NCBI GenBank assembly: GCA_964451325.1
Contig: CAYVHO010000005.1
Location: 124,001 to 188,000, forward strand
Source: JAADHI01 sp964451325
Lineage (GTDB): Bacteria > Nitrospirota > Nitrospiria > SBBL01 > JAADHI01
Direction: 5' to 3'
DNA: 64,000 nucleotides
Shown one piece after another: positions 50,921-58,852 of this stretch. Position 1 is the first letter of the stretch. Each line of letters opens with the position of its first letter. The translations under genes and the position numbers were made by a program. The notes beneath the pieces are model-generated. The model ran no database searches, was not told the origin of the DNA, and was given only the letters and a program-made list of their open reading frames with translations.

Positions 50921-51544
50921 ATGAAAGTTGTTCGTATGGGGCATTTTTTAAAGAAAACAGTAAAAATATTGTTTGTTATGATTGTGCTTTCGGGCTGCGC
51001 CAGCACGCAGGTGAGCCGGGTGGCAGAGGATCAGGAAATTGCCCTCACAGACAAATGGAATGACGAGGACTCGCGCTTAGTTGCAGCTGAGATGATTGAA
51101 GACATGATGGCTTATCCATGGCTGAAGCGTTTCAACAAAGATCATATTGGAAAAGAACCCACCATCGTCATACAGCGGATTAAAAATAAGTCTCATGAAC
51201 ATATCGCGGTTGATACCTTTATTAACGACATTAAACGTGCGGTCATGCGTAGTGGAAAAGCCGGATTTATCGCAAGTGGTGCGGAACGAGAAGCCATCCG
51301 TCGCGAGTTGAGAGAGCAGGATCTGAATGCCTCAGAAAGCAGCCGTATGGAGATGGGCGAAGAGCAGGGCGCTAATTTTGCGCTTTCAGGAACAATTAAC
51401 TCCATTGTGGATCAACTTGACGGTAAACGCGTGACCTTCTATCAAGTGGATCTTAAATTGATCAATGTCCAGACCACAAGAGAAGAGTGGAATGGTCAGA
51501 AAAAAATCAAAAAATTTATGAAACGAAGTAAATTTAGTTTTTAA
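50921..51544 (+). CDS. LpoB-like penicillin-binding-protein activator lipoprotein
   Basis: A 207-residue lipoprotein with lipobox VLSGC (Cys26). The mature domain has TDKWNDEDSRLVAAEMIEDM, HIAVDTFINDIKRAVMRSGK, EAIRRELREQDLNASESSRM and GANFALSGTINSIVDQ. This is the LpoB/COG3417 pattern of outer-membrane activators of class A penicillin-binding proteins. A longer frame starts at 50732, but AAAAAGGAG before the ATG at 50921 fixes the start. A 20-bp-stem terminator follows. Confidence 0.88.
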   Translation: MKVVRMGHFLKKTVKILFVMIVLSGCASTQVSRVAEDQEIALTDKWNDEDSRLVAAEMIEDMMAYPWLKRFNKDHIGKEPTIVIQRIKNKSHEHIAVDTFINDIKRAVMRSGKAGFIASGAEREAIRRELREQDLNASESSRMEMGEEQGANFALSGTINSIVDQLDGKRVTFYQVDLKLINVQTTREEWNGQKKIKKFMKRSKFSF

Positions 51545-51564
51545 TCAATCCAAGATTCTTTCAG

Positions 51565-51617
51565 AACGAGCCCTCCTTCCTGTTTTATTTTATTTTGAAC
51601 AGGAAGGAGGGCTCGTT
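51565..51617. terminator. Strong hairpin terminator after the lipoprotein cluster
   Basis: A perfect 20-bp stem (51565-51584 with 51598-51617) has a 13-base T-rich loop. The sequence after the 3' arm is TTGTTTTGCG. It lies between convergent genes at 51544 (+) and 51707 (-) and may act in both directions. Confidence 0.75.
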
Positions 51618-51706
51618 TTGTTTTGCGTTTATTTGCATTGAAAATTGAGCGCAAAAAGACAGAATCCGTGTGGTTTTTTACCAATCTTCTGATTCTCCCC
51701 ATTCGA

Positions 51707-51943
51707 TTAAACCCCTTGTGTCTCCCGTGATTCGGTTTCTTTAATCTTTTCGTTGATTAGGTCCCGCGCGAAGACCAGGGCCTCTTTTTGTACTTCTGCG
51801 ATTAGGGGATTTTTCTTTTTGGGCAAGCTGATTTTCATCTCAATGTACGAAGATGCGCTTTCGAGGTCTTCTTCATCTGCAATTAAAATCTCGACTTCAC
51901 AAGCATTTTTGCTTTCATAAATTTCGCTATACTGAATTTCCAT
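51707..51943 (-). CDS. Small hypothetical acidic protein
   Basis: A 78-residue acidic protein (MEIQYSEIYESKNACEVEIL at the start) with a basic, helical C-terminal half. I recognise no family. A strong ribosome site (AAGGAGA, 6 bases before the ATG on the minus strand) supports that it is real. It lies alone between convergent and divergent neighbours. Confidence 0.7.
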   Translation of the reverse strand: MEIQYSEIYESKNACEVEILIADEEDLESASSYIEMKISLPKKKNPLIAEVQKEALVFARDLINEKIKETESRETQGV

Positions 51944-52188
51944 TGGGTCTCCTTTTTAATAAAATATAGGGGGTGGTCTTTCTCTTGTCTTCCTCAATCG
52001 AAATTTCCCTATCTGCTCAAAAAAATCCTCCACGAATTGTAGCTTAAATCAGGTTTACAATGGAGATATTTTTTCTTTTATTTTCGATCTCTATAGAGTC
52101 ACTCCGTATTTTTAAAGATCTGGTAAAATATTAAGATGAATTAAACTGCTTATATCTTATTAAAACAAGATACTTTAAGAGGGTCATT
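51944..52188. other. AT-rich divergent intergenic region
   Basis: A 245-bp AT-rich gap between divergent genes. It contains a 10-bp palindrome CTCTATAGAG (52089-52098) and an extended -10-like TGGTAAAAT (52121-52129) without a good -35 element. These are weak promoter candidates only. Confidence 0.3.
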
Positions 52189-52740
52189 ATGGCAGATCTG
52201 ATTGCAGAACAGAGGGTGCTCAAGCCGTCTCGTTCCCATTTTTTCTGGGTCTGGATTTTTCCTGTTTTAATGGTGCTTCTGTTTCTCTTTCCTCTGCTTC
52301 TCATTAACAGCTCTGAATCACATTACAATGAAAGACCTTCTTCAGAACGAATGATGAATTTAAAGGGGCTGGAGTTGGTGACGACAGAATATCTTAATGA
52401 ACATCCTGAGGCCTTTCACAAATTGATTCGTCTTGTAACAGATGCTGATGACGCCATTCAAAACAATGAGTTTCCGGTACACGCCGCTGTAATGCAATGG
52501 TTAAAGCAGGCGATGTACAAAGAGGGTTTTGATGACGAAATGCCTGTCTATTATTTCTTAAGAACGGTTTATCTCAACGAGTGGGAAAGCGGTTATTTCA
52601 AACAAGTCGATGATGCTGAGCGGGAATATCTTTACGATTTAATGAGTGCGATGATTGGGGGCATGTATCGCTGCACCTGTGTGCCTTCCGGGTTTCAATC
52701 ACAAAGTGATGTGATTGAGTCGATCGGAGAATCCAGTTAA
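52189..52740 (+). CDS. Hypothetical single-pass membrane protein
   Basis: A 183-residue protein with one N-terminal membrane helix (FFWVWIFPVLMVLLFLFPLL) after a short cytoplasmic tail. The periplasmic part is helical, with YYFLRTVYLNEWESGYF and a C-terminal segment holding two Cys (YRCTCVPSG). I recognise no family. GAGGG precedes the ATG and a terminator follows at 52743-52771. Confidence 0.75.
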   Translation: MADLIAEQRVLKPSRSHFFWVWIFPVLMVLLFLFPLLLINSSESHYNERPSSERMMNLKGLELVTTEYLNEHPEAFHKLIRLVTDADDAIQNNEFPVHAAVMQWLKQAMYKEGFDDEMPVYYFLRTVYLNEWESGYFKQVDDAEREYLYDLMSAMIGGMYRCTCVPSGFQSQSDVIESIGESS

Positions 52741-52742
52741 GG

Positions 52743-52771
52743 GATCATGGTTCCAAACCGGATCTTTTTTT
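52743..52771 (+). terminator. Terminator after the hypothetical membrane protein gene
   Basis: The stem GATC-x2-GGTT / AACC-x-GATC around CCA is followed by a run of seven T (52765-52771). It lies between convergent genes. Confidence 0.55.
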
Positions 52772-52787
52772 GCAGAAAAATACGGTT

Positions 52788-53609
52788 TTAGCGAATCCCG
52801 TCAATAAATTTTGCAATCGCTTCAAAATAAGCCGAACCCCCGACAACATAAGCATTATTGTGATCCGCACCTTTGATGGTGTAAAAGGTTTTTGGGGCAT
52901 TGGCTGCGTCAAAAAGTGTTTTTCCTTGTTCATAAGGAACGACCTTGTCTTGGTCGCCATGCATGATGAGCAGAGGGCTTTTTACGGACTTTATTTTACT
53001 GAGGGAGTCGTATTTGATTGAAACAAGTCCCTTAAAAGGCAGCCAGGGCAAGGTTTCAGAAGTCATGGCGCGTATAGAAGTAAAAGGGGCTTCCAAAATG
53101 AGTCCCGCAGTCCGTATTTCTGTGGCAAGTTTTATGGCGACTGCCGCACCGAGGGAACGACCCAAAATAAAAATCTTTTTGGGGTGAATATCACTTCGTG
53201 TGAGCAGGTAGTCGTAGGCTGCGAGTGCATCCTTTGCTGTGCCTTCTTCTGAAACTTCGCCTTCGCTCTTGCCATAACCACGATAGTCAATGATCATGAT
53301 ATTGAGTTTAAGTTCTTTATAGAGGGCTTGTAACAAGTTGACGCGGTTTCCCATATTCCCTGCATTGCCATGAAACCACAGCAAGACGCCTTCGCTTTTT
53401 TCGAAGGGCACATACCAGGCATTAATTTTGACGCCGTCTTCTGTCGTAAGGGTGAGATCTTCAAAAGAAAGACCCGCGTTTGCAGGTGTCGCGATGAGTT
53501 CTTTTTCAGGAAAATAAACGAAATTTTTTGAACAGCCGAATGCCGAGATCATCAAAATAATCAGAGTGGTAAAAAGAGTGAATCTGGCGAAATTATTCAG
53601 TCTCATCAT
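52788..53609 (-). CDS. Alpha/beta hydrolase lipoprotein (BEM46-like)
   Basis: A 273-residue alpha/beta-hydrolase. A lipobox-like ISAFGC (Cys26) suggests membrane anchoring. The oxyanion region has LWFHGNAGNMGNRV, the nucleophile elbow is GRSLGAAVA (Ser), and the acid/His region has MHGDQDKVVP and KGADHNNAYV. The substrate is unknown; the BEM46/COG1073 family includes esterases and peptidases. It starts 20 bp after the preceding moeB-like gene and is probably the last gene of that operon. Confidence 0.88.
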   Translation of the reverse strand: MMRLNNFARFTLFTTLIILMISAFGCSKNFVYFPEKELIATPANAGLSFEDLTLTTEDGVKINAWYVPFEKSEGVLLWFHGNAGNMGNRVNLLQALYKELKLNIMIIDYRGYGKSEGEVSEEGTAKDALAAYDYLLTRSDIHPKKIFILGRSLGAAVAIKLATEIRTAGLILEAPFTSIRAMTSETLPWLPFKGLVSIKYDSLSKIKSVKSPLLIMHGDQDKVVPYEQGKTLFDAANAPKTFYTIKGADHNNAYVVGGSAYFEAIAKFIDGIR

Positions 53610-53629
53610 TTTCTAAGAGCCTGTCGTTT

Positions 53630-54451
53630 TTAACCTGGGGAAGGGAGGGTGCAGGATATTTCGTAGTCGAGCAATTCCGTGATGGTCGGGTTTGGCCCGC
53701 AGAGATGGCAATTCAGGTTTTTAGGGACTTTGACTCTGCGAAATTCCATGTCAAGTGCATCGTAAATCAGGAGACGCCCCGCCAGAGATTCTCCAATACC
53801 GAGGATTTCTTTTAAAGCCTCTGCGGCTTGAAGAATGCCAATGGTTCCGGCCAAGACGCCGAGTACACCTGCTTCCTGACAACTGGGCACTAAACCGGGA
53901 GGAGGTGGTTCCGGGTAGAGGCATCGATAGCAGGGGAGTGCTTCACCTTTTTTATGTGGGTTTAGGGTGGTGAGCTGTCCCTCAAAACGAAAAATACTGC
54001 CTGAAATGAGTGTTTTTTTCAAAAAGAAGCAGGCATCGTTCACCAGAAAGCGTGTCGGAAAATTATCAGAGCCATCCAGAACCAGATCGTAGTCTTTCAG
54101 CACATCCATAATGTTTTCAGAATTAAGCCGATCCGTATATTTTTTAACAGTGACGTCAGGATTCATCTTGGCGATCATTTCTTCGGCCGAATCCACTTTG
54201 AGCTTTTTTAAGGTTTTTGTGCTGTGTAGTACCTGGCGTTGTAGATTTGAAAGATCAACAACATCGTCATCAACGATACCGAGTGTGCCGACACCCGCTG
54301 AAGCCAGATAAAGGGCGGAAGGGGAGCCCAATCCCCCTGCGCCAATCAAAAAAACCTTGGCTTCTGAGATCTTTTTTTGACCTTTGCCGCCTACTTCTTT
54401 TAGGAGTAGCTGACGGCTGTATCGTTCGAGTTGTTCGTCGCTAAGTGCCAT
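53630..54451 (-). CDS. MoeB/ThiF-family E1-like adenylyltransferase (set B)
   Basis: Proteins of this family adenylate the C-terminal Gly of ubiquitin-like sulfur carriers (MoaD, ThiS, CysO, HcyS). The 273-residue protein has RYSRQLLLKEVGGKGQ, the nucleotide motif GAGGLGSPSALYLASAG, DLSNLQRQVLH and DGSDNFPTRFLVND. Two zinc CxxC pairs are present (CYRC and CHLC). It is a paralogue of the protein at 56262-57083. Its likely partner is the MoaD-like protein at 54748-55020. No rhodanese domain is present. Confidence 0.94.
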   Translation of the reverse strand: MALSDEQLERYSRQLLLKEVGGKGQKKISEAKVFLIGAGGLGSPSALYLASAGVGTLGIVDDDVVDLSNLQRQVLHSTKTLKKLKVDSAEEMIAKMNPDVTVKKYTDRLNSENIMDVLKDYDLVLDGSDNFPTRFLVNDACFFLKKTLISGSIFRFEGQLTTLNPHKKGEALPCYRCLYPEPPPPGLVPSCQEAGVLGVLAGTIGILQAAEALKEILGIGESLAGRLLIYDALDMEFRRVKVPKNLNCHLCGPNPTITELLDYEISCTLPSPG

Positions 54452-54480
54452 TTATGATGTCCAATGTGTGATTAAGCTGT

Positions 54481-54720
54481 TTATTCGATGACATTTCTTT
54501 CAATGGGATCGACTTTGACCCCACTGGCTTTCATGCCAGCGATGGCGCGTTCGATTTCTTCAACTTCACCAAGCAATTCAAGATCCACCCATCCTGTTTT
54601 TTCATTAACATCTGCACGACGGATGTTGGTCACAACCTTGTAGTTTTTCCCAGCGTTGTAAATAATGGGTTCCCGAATTTTACCCTCTGGAAACGTGATA
54701 CGCACTTTTAAATTCGCCAT
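54481..54720 (-). CDS. NIL-domain protein
   Basis: A 79-residue stand-alone NIL domain (MANLKVRITFPEGKIREPII, then VTNIRRADVNEKTGWVDLEL). NIL domains occur at the C-terminus of methionine transporter MetN and in sulfur-metabolism clusters, where they may bind methionine or relatives. It lies between the MoaD-like and MoeB-like genes of set B. GGAG lies before the start. Role inferred as sensing or delivery in sulfur transfer. Confidence 0.85.
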   Translation of the reverse strand: MANLKVRITFPEGKIREPIIYNAGKNYKVVTNIRRADVNEKTGWVDLELLGEVEEIERAIAGMKASGVKVDPIERNVIE

Positions 54721-54747
54721 GAGTGACTCCTTCTTTTTGTAATGCTT

Positions 54748-55020
54748 CTAGCCACCTGCAATGGCGGGGATAATGGAGACTTCATCTCCTTCTTGTACCG
54801 GGGTTTCCAGACCTTGATGAAAGCGGATATCTTCCTCATTAACATAGATATTAACAAAGCGCCGCACTGCACCTGCCTCATCACAAAGACGCTCTTTCAT
54901 GCCTGGGAACTCTGTTTCCAGGCTGTTGATGAGCGCTGTGATATTTGTTCCCTCTAAATCGACTTCCCCTTTGCCGCCGGTTAAACGTCTCAAGGGGGTC
55001 GGGATACGCACTTTAATCAT
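54748..55020 (-). CDS. MoaD/ThiS-family sulfur carrier with GG C-terminus (set B)
   Basis: A 90-residue beta-grasp, ubiquitin-like sulfur carrier. It ends in SIIPAIAGG, the diglycine that is adenylated and thiocarboxylated. It overlaps the thrC stop by 4 bp on the minus strand (ATGA), so it is coupled with that PLP enzyme. The length is closer to CysO/MoaD than to ThiS. No other molybdopterin gene is near, which argues against a role in molybdopterin. Confidence 0.92.
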   Translation of the reverse strand: MIKVRIPTPLRRLTGGKGEVDLEGTNITALINSLETEFPGMKERLCDEAGAVRRFVNIYVNEEDIRFHQGLETPVQEGDEVSIIPAIAGG

Positions 55021-56252
55021 TGCAGTTCCTTTTTTAAAATTTGTTGAAAGCTTTTTAAGTTGGCTTGGATAAGACTCGGAGCGCCGACAGCGGGTGCAAT
55101 GGCTTCCTGTGTTTTGAGCCCATTTCCTGTAATGTAGACGACAACGGATTCTCCTTTTTTCAGTACCCCTTGCTCTGACAGTTTTTTGAGTACGCCAACC
55201 GTAACGCCCCCTGCCGTTTCGGTAAAAATGCCTTCATTTTCCGCAAGCAGTTTGATCCCGTCGATAATTTCTTCATCGGTCACGGATTCAATGATGCCAC
55301 CCGTTTCCTGTGCAATTTTTATGGCATAAAATCCGTCTGCTGGATTGCCGATGGCCAGCGATTTTGCAATGGTATTGGGTCTTACGGGCTGAATGAAATC
55401 GGTTTTTTTCTTAAACGCGGTGGCGACAGGGGAGCAACCCAGGGCTTGTGCCCCGTGAATTTGCGTGGCGACACCCGAGATTAGGCCCAAACGCTCAAAT
55501 TCATGAAAGCCTTTGTATATTTTTGTGAGCAAGGAGCCCGAGGCAATGGGGACGACAACATGGTCGGGTGCTTGCCAATCCAGGGCTTCGGCGGTTTCGT
55601 AAGCCAGGGTTTTTGAGCCTTCTGAATAATAGGGACGCAGATTGATATTGACAAAGGCCCAGGGGTATTCTCCCGCAATTTCACTGCACAGTCGGTTTAC
55701 ATCGTCATAATTTCCCTCAACGGCAACAACATTTGGATTGTAAACGAGGTTCCCTAAAACTTTTCCGGCTTCTAAGTCAGCGGGGATAAAAACAAAACAT
55801 TTAAACCCTGCCTGGGCCGCATTGGCGGAGACAGAGTTTGCGAGATTTCCTGTTGAGGCGCAGGCGACCGTGTCAAAACCCAGTTCTTTGGCCCGGGTCA
55901 AGGCAACAGCAACGACACGATCTTTGAAAGAAAGCGTGGGTGGATTGACGGAATCATTTTTGATATAGAGATGGTCAAGCCCTAATTTTTTACCCAGGTT
56001 TTTTGCATGGATCATGGGGCTGAAACCTGTGTGGAGACCCACGGTCGGTGTGCTTTCAATGGGTAATAAATCTTCGTAACGCCAAAGACTTAAAGGGCCC
56101 TTCATGATTTTTTCTTTTGAGATCTTTGTCTGAATATATTCGTAATTGTAGGCCACTTCAAGCGGGCCAAAACAAAATTCACAGACGTGAATGGCCTCGG
56201 CCGGATACTGTTTTTTACACTCTTTACAGACGAGTCCTTTGATCTTACTCAT
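55017..56252 (-). CDS. thrC: Threonine synthase (PLP-dependent), in a sulfur-carrier operon
   Basis: Threonine synthase makes threonine from O-phosphohomoserine. The 411-residue protein has an N-terminal Cys4 zinc ribbon (CKECKKQ and CEFCFGP), the PLP lysine in LSFKDRVVAVAL, SGSLLTKIYKGFHEF and a C-terminal VVYITGNGLKTQEA. It is co-transcribed and overlapping with a MoaD-like sulfur carrier. This may be simple threonine synthase, or a relative that uses the carrier to sulfurate a homoserine ester; the second idea is speculative. Confidence 0.92.
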   Translation of the reverse strand: MSKIKGLVCKECKKQYPAEAIHVCEFCFGPLEVAYNYEYIQTKISKEKIMKGPLSLWRYEDLLPIESTPTVGLHTGFSPMIHAKNLGKKLGLDHLYIKNDSVNPPTLSFKDRVVAVALTRAKELGFDTVACASTGNLANSVSANAAQAGFKCFVFIPADLEAGKVLGNLVYNPNVVAVEGNYDDVNRLCSEIAGEYPWAFVNINLRPYYSEGSKTLAYETAEALDWQAPDHVVVPIASGSLLTKIYKGFHEFERLGLISGVATQIHGAQALGCSPVATAFKKKTDFIQPVRPNTIAKSLAIGNPADGFYAIKIAQETGGIIESVTDEEIIDGIKLLAENEGIFTETAGGVTVGVLKKLSEQGVLKKGESVVVYITGNGLKTQEAIAPAVGAPSLIQANLKSFQQILKKELQ

Positions 56253-56261
56253 AAATAATCC

Positions 56262-57083
56262 TTACTTCGCCGCATCCAAGGGATTGAACTCGCAGACTTC
56301 TTGTACCGAAAGTGCCAGCTTTGTGATGGAAGGGTTTGATCCGCAAAGCGGGCAGTTTGGGCTTTTTTTGATTTTAATCTCCCGAAAGAGTGTTTCAAGA
56401 CCGTGGTAGGCCAATATGCGATTTGTTAAGGGATTTCCAATGCCCAAGATCAATTTAATGACCTCTGTCGCTTGCAAAGTGCCAATCAGACCTGCCAGTG
56501 CGCCGAGCACACCTGCTTCTTGACAGTTGGGAACAACACCTTGAGGGGGAAGCTCAGGGAAGATGCAGCGATAACATGCACTCTCTCCGGGAATAATGGT
56601 AAAAAGCTGGCCATCAAAACGAAGAATACCCCCGTGGATGAGGGGTTTTTTTGAGAAAAAAGCCGCGTCATTGATCAAAAACTTCGCGGGAAAGTTGTCC
56701 GTGCCGTCAATGACGTAGTCATAATCCGCGTAAATTTCAAGTGCATTTTCTGCATCCAGGTATTTTTGATAAGTAACGACCTCAACATCTGGATTGAGAT
56801 CTTTGATCTTTTCTGCGGCAGAATCTACTTTGGGGCGACCCACGTCTTGGGTGTGATGAAGAATCTGACGTTGTAAATTTGTGAGATCGACCGTGTCGGC
56901 ATCAATGATGCCCATCTTCCCGATGCCGGCCGCTGCCAAATAAAGGGCAATAGGAGAGCCGAGTCCACCCGCACCGATGAGCAATACGCGGGCTTTCCCG
57001 ATCTTTCTTTGTCCTTTTCCACCAACTTCGGAAAGGATGATATGTCTGCTGTAGCGAACCAGTTGTTCTTCTGTAAAGGCCAT
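56262..57083 (-). CDS. MoeB/ThiF-family E1-like adenylyltransferase (set A)
   Basis: A 273-residue E1-like enzyme, paralogous to the one at 53630. Motifs are RYSRHIILSEVGGKGQ, GAGGLGSPIALYLAAAG, DLTNLQRQILHHTQDVG and DGTDNFPAKFLIND. Zinc CxxC pairs are CYRC and CPLC. It lies directly after the cysteine synthase gene, so its likely carrier is the ThiS-like protein at 58042-58242. Having two copies in one operon suggests separate carrier specificity. Confidence 0.94.
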   Translation of the reverse strand: MAFTEEQLVRYSRHIILSEVGGKGQRKIGKARVLLIGAGGLGSPIALYLAAAGIGKMGIIDADTVDLTNLQRQILHHTQDVGRPKVDSAAEKIKDLNPDVEVVTYQKYLDAENALEIYADYDYVIDGTDNFPAKFLINDAAFFSKKPLIHGGILRFDGQLFTIIPGESACYRCIFPELPPQGVVPNCQEAGVLGALAGLIGTLQATEVIKLILGIGNPLTNRILAYHGLETLFREIKIKKSPNCPLCGSNPSITKLALSVQEVCEFNPLDAAK

Positions 57084-57098
57084 GCTTCCCTGTAATTT

Positions 57099-58037
57099 TT
57101 AAATATTAAAATACTTTTCAATGCTGATATAACGCTCGCCCGTATCGGGGAGTACGGTGACAATGGTTTTATCTTTTCCCAGTTGTTGTGCCACTTTTCG
57201 AGCCGCCCAAACATTGGCCCCTGAAGAAATACCGACCAAGAGCCCATCTTGTTTTGCAAGGCTTTTGGCCGTTTTATAGGCCTCGTCGTCAGTGACGGTG
57301 ATGACTTCGTCTATGATTTTTCGATTTAAGATGCTCGGAATAAACCCCGCACCAATGCCCTGGATTTTATGGGGGCCCGCTTCTTTTCCCGAAAGCACGG
57401 CAGACGTTGCTGGTTCAACCGCGATTATTTTTGTGTTGGGATTTTTTGCCTTGAGCATTTCCCCAACCCCTGTAATGGTCCCTCCGGTTCCTACCGCACA
57501 GACAAAGGCATCAATTTCTCCCTCCACTGCGGCCAAAATTTCAGGACCCGTTGTTTTACGATGTACCTCGGGATTGGCGGGGTTAGAAAATTGTCCTGGC
57601 ATAAAATAATCCGGATTTTGCTCTAGGATATTGTCTGCTTCCAAAATCGCGCCGCGCATGCCTTCCCAGGCGGGGGTGAGCACCAATTGCGCCCCATAAG
57701 AGGAAAGCAGGCTTGCGCGTTCCATGCTCATCGACTCTGGCATGACCAGAATGAGTTTATATCCACGAACGGCAGAGACGAGGGCGAGCCCGATGCCTGT
57801 ATTTCCGCTGGTGGGTTCAATCAAGGTCATGCCGGGTTTCAATTTCCCCTCAGCTTCGGCGGCTTGGATCATCCCTAAACAGATGCGGTCTTTTATGCTA
57901 CCGCCTGGATTGAAAAACTCGACTTTTGCCAGAACGCTGGCGGAACCCGTTTCTGAAAGGTCACGTAATTGCACAAGCGGGGTGCTGCCGATTTGCATTG
58001 TGATATCGACAGATGGTTTGTTTGTCTCAAAAGACAT
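57099..58037 (-). CDS. cysK: Cysteine synthase (CysK/CysM family)
   Basis: A PLP enzyme of 312 residues that adds sulfide or a protein thiocarboxylate to an activated serine to give cysteine. Family motifs are NPGGSIKDR (PLP lysine), IEPTSGNTGIGLAL, GTGGTITGVGEML and GISSGANV. The start at 58037 has GGAG 9 bases upstream; an upstream in-frame ATG would extend it over the carrier gene. The adjacent ThiS-like carrier and MoeB-like enzyme hint that it may use carrier-bound sulfur like mycobacterial CysM, but plain CysK activity is equally possible. Confidence 0.93.
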   Translation of the reverse strand: MSFETNKPSVDITMQIGSTPLVQLRDLSETGSASVLAKVEFFNPGGSIKDRICLGMIQAAEAEGKLKPGMTLIEPTSGNTGIGLALVSAVRGYKLILVMPESMSMERASLLSSYGAQLVLTPAWEGMRGAILEADNILEQNPDYFMPGQFSNPANPEVHRKTTGPEILAAVEGEIDAFVCAVGTGGTITGVGEMLKAKNPNTKIIAVEPATSAVLSGKEAGPHKIQGIGAGFIPSILNRKIIDEVITVTDDEAYKTAKSLAKQDGLLVGISSGANVWAARKVAQQLGKDKTIVTVLPDTGERYISIEKYFNI

Positions 58038-58041
58038 TCGT

Positions 58042-58242
58042 TTAAGCTCCGCCGCCCATAAAAAAAAGCAACTCAACCGCATCTCCCTCTTTCAGGGAAC
58101 TGTCGGCCAAGTCCGAACGGGCAATCAAAGTGTTGTTAAGCTCAACCGAAACCATCTGTGGCTCAATGTCTTTGGATTTGAGCAGGGCACCAAGGGTTTC
58201 GGCTTGGGTTTCTTCTTTTTTACCGTTAATTTTCACAAACAT
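58042..58242 (-). CDS. ThiS-like sulfur carrier with GGGA C-terminus (set A)
   Basis: A 66-residue ubiquitin-like carrier, first gene of the sulfur operon. The family C-terminal diglycine is followed by an extra alanine (LLFFMGGGA). This would have to be trimmed before thiocarboxylation, as reported for HcyS-Ala of Wolinella. No JAMM-type peptidase lies in the window. ThiS for thiamine is possible, but no other thiamine gene is near and the next gene is cysteine synthase. The ATG at 58242 is preferred over the TTG just upstream. Confidence 0.85.
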   Translation of the reverse strand: MFVKINGKKEETQAETLGALLKSKDIEPQMVSVELNNTLIARSDLADSSLKEGDAVELLFFMGGGA

Positions 58243-58285
58243 CAAGTGTCTCTTTCTAAATTTAAAATGCCTATAAAAGCCGTTT

Positions 58286-58315
58286 ATTTAATCAGATAAA
58301 TCAGGTGTTTGTCAA
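58286..58315 (-). promoter_or_regulatory. Sigma70-type promoter of the sulfur-transfer operon
   Basis: On the minus strand a perfect TTGACA (58315-58310) is followed after 18 bases by TTAAAT (58291-58286), with a TG extended -10. The predicted start near 58279 gives a leader of about 37 nt before the ThiS-like gene. Confidence 0.65.
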
Positions 58316-58390
58316 GGATTTGGCAGGTCTTAGAAGATAAGCGATAAGGACTTTAATGGGGCATGAAATTTAAAAGATAGCTTGTTTGAA

Positions 58391-58810
58391 TTACTCTAGT
58401 GTTTTTTTATCCTGGGCCTCTAAATACGCATCCCATTCAATGGGCAATAGATATTTTTTTTTGTTGTTGCAGGTTTTACAAGCAGGGACGGTGTTCCCCT
58501 TGCTGCTCTTTCCTCCGCGACTGATCGGCACGATGTGATCCATTGTTAATTCAGCGGGTAGAAATTGCGCCTCGCAGTAATGGCAAAGGCCCCTGCTTTT
58601 ACGTCGTTTCCACCACTGACTGTTGCGAAGCAGGCGTGCTTTGGATCGTTCTTTTTTGATGACTCTGTCATCAGGTTCAAAAAAAAATGCGTCCACGGGT
58701 TCTTTTTCCCTCTCAATCCACCCAAATATCTCAGAAGAATATTCAATCCCTGGGAAGGGGTCAAGCTTGAAGTCATTTGCGCGATGGACTTCATTGAAAC
58801 ACATTTGCAT
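58391..58810 (-). CDS. HNH endonuclease-like protein
   Basis: A 139-residue protein with an HNH nuclease fold. Zinc Cys pairs are CHYC and CKTC, and the active-site region is LTMDHIVPISRGGKSSKGNT. The N-terminal half (about 1-70) is acidic and basic without a recognised domain. It stands alone with no restriction or phage partner nearby. TGGAG lies 7 bases before the ATG on the minus strand. It may be a stand-alone McrA-like domestic gene; the target is unknown. Confidence 0.88.
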   Translation of the reverse strand: MQMCFNEVHRANDFKLDPFPGIEYSSEIFGWIEREKEPVDAFFFEPDDRVIKKERSKARLLRNSQWWKRRKSRGLCHYCEAQFLPAELTMDHIVPISRGGKSSKGNTVPACKTCNNKKKYLLPIEWDAYLEAQDKKTLE

Positions 58811-58852
58811 TTATTGACTCCACAGAGCGATTTAAGTAGGATAAACCCCCTC

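Noticed and set aside
54748..55020. MoaD of molybdopterin synthase
   Set aside because: No moaE, moaA or moaC is nearby, and the gene is coupled to thrC.
58042..58242. ThiS as a thiamine biosynthesis gene
   Set aside because: No thiG, thiE, thiH or TPP riboswitch is near, and the neighbours are cysteine synthase and an E1-like enzyme.
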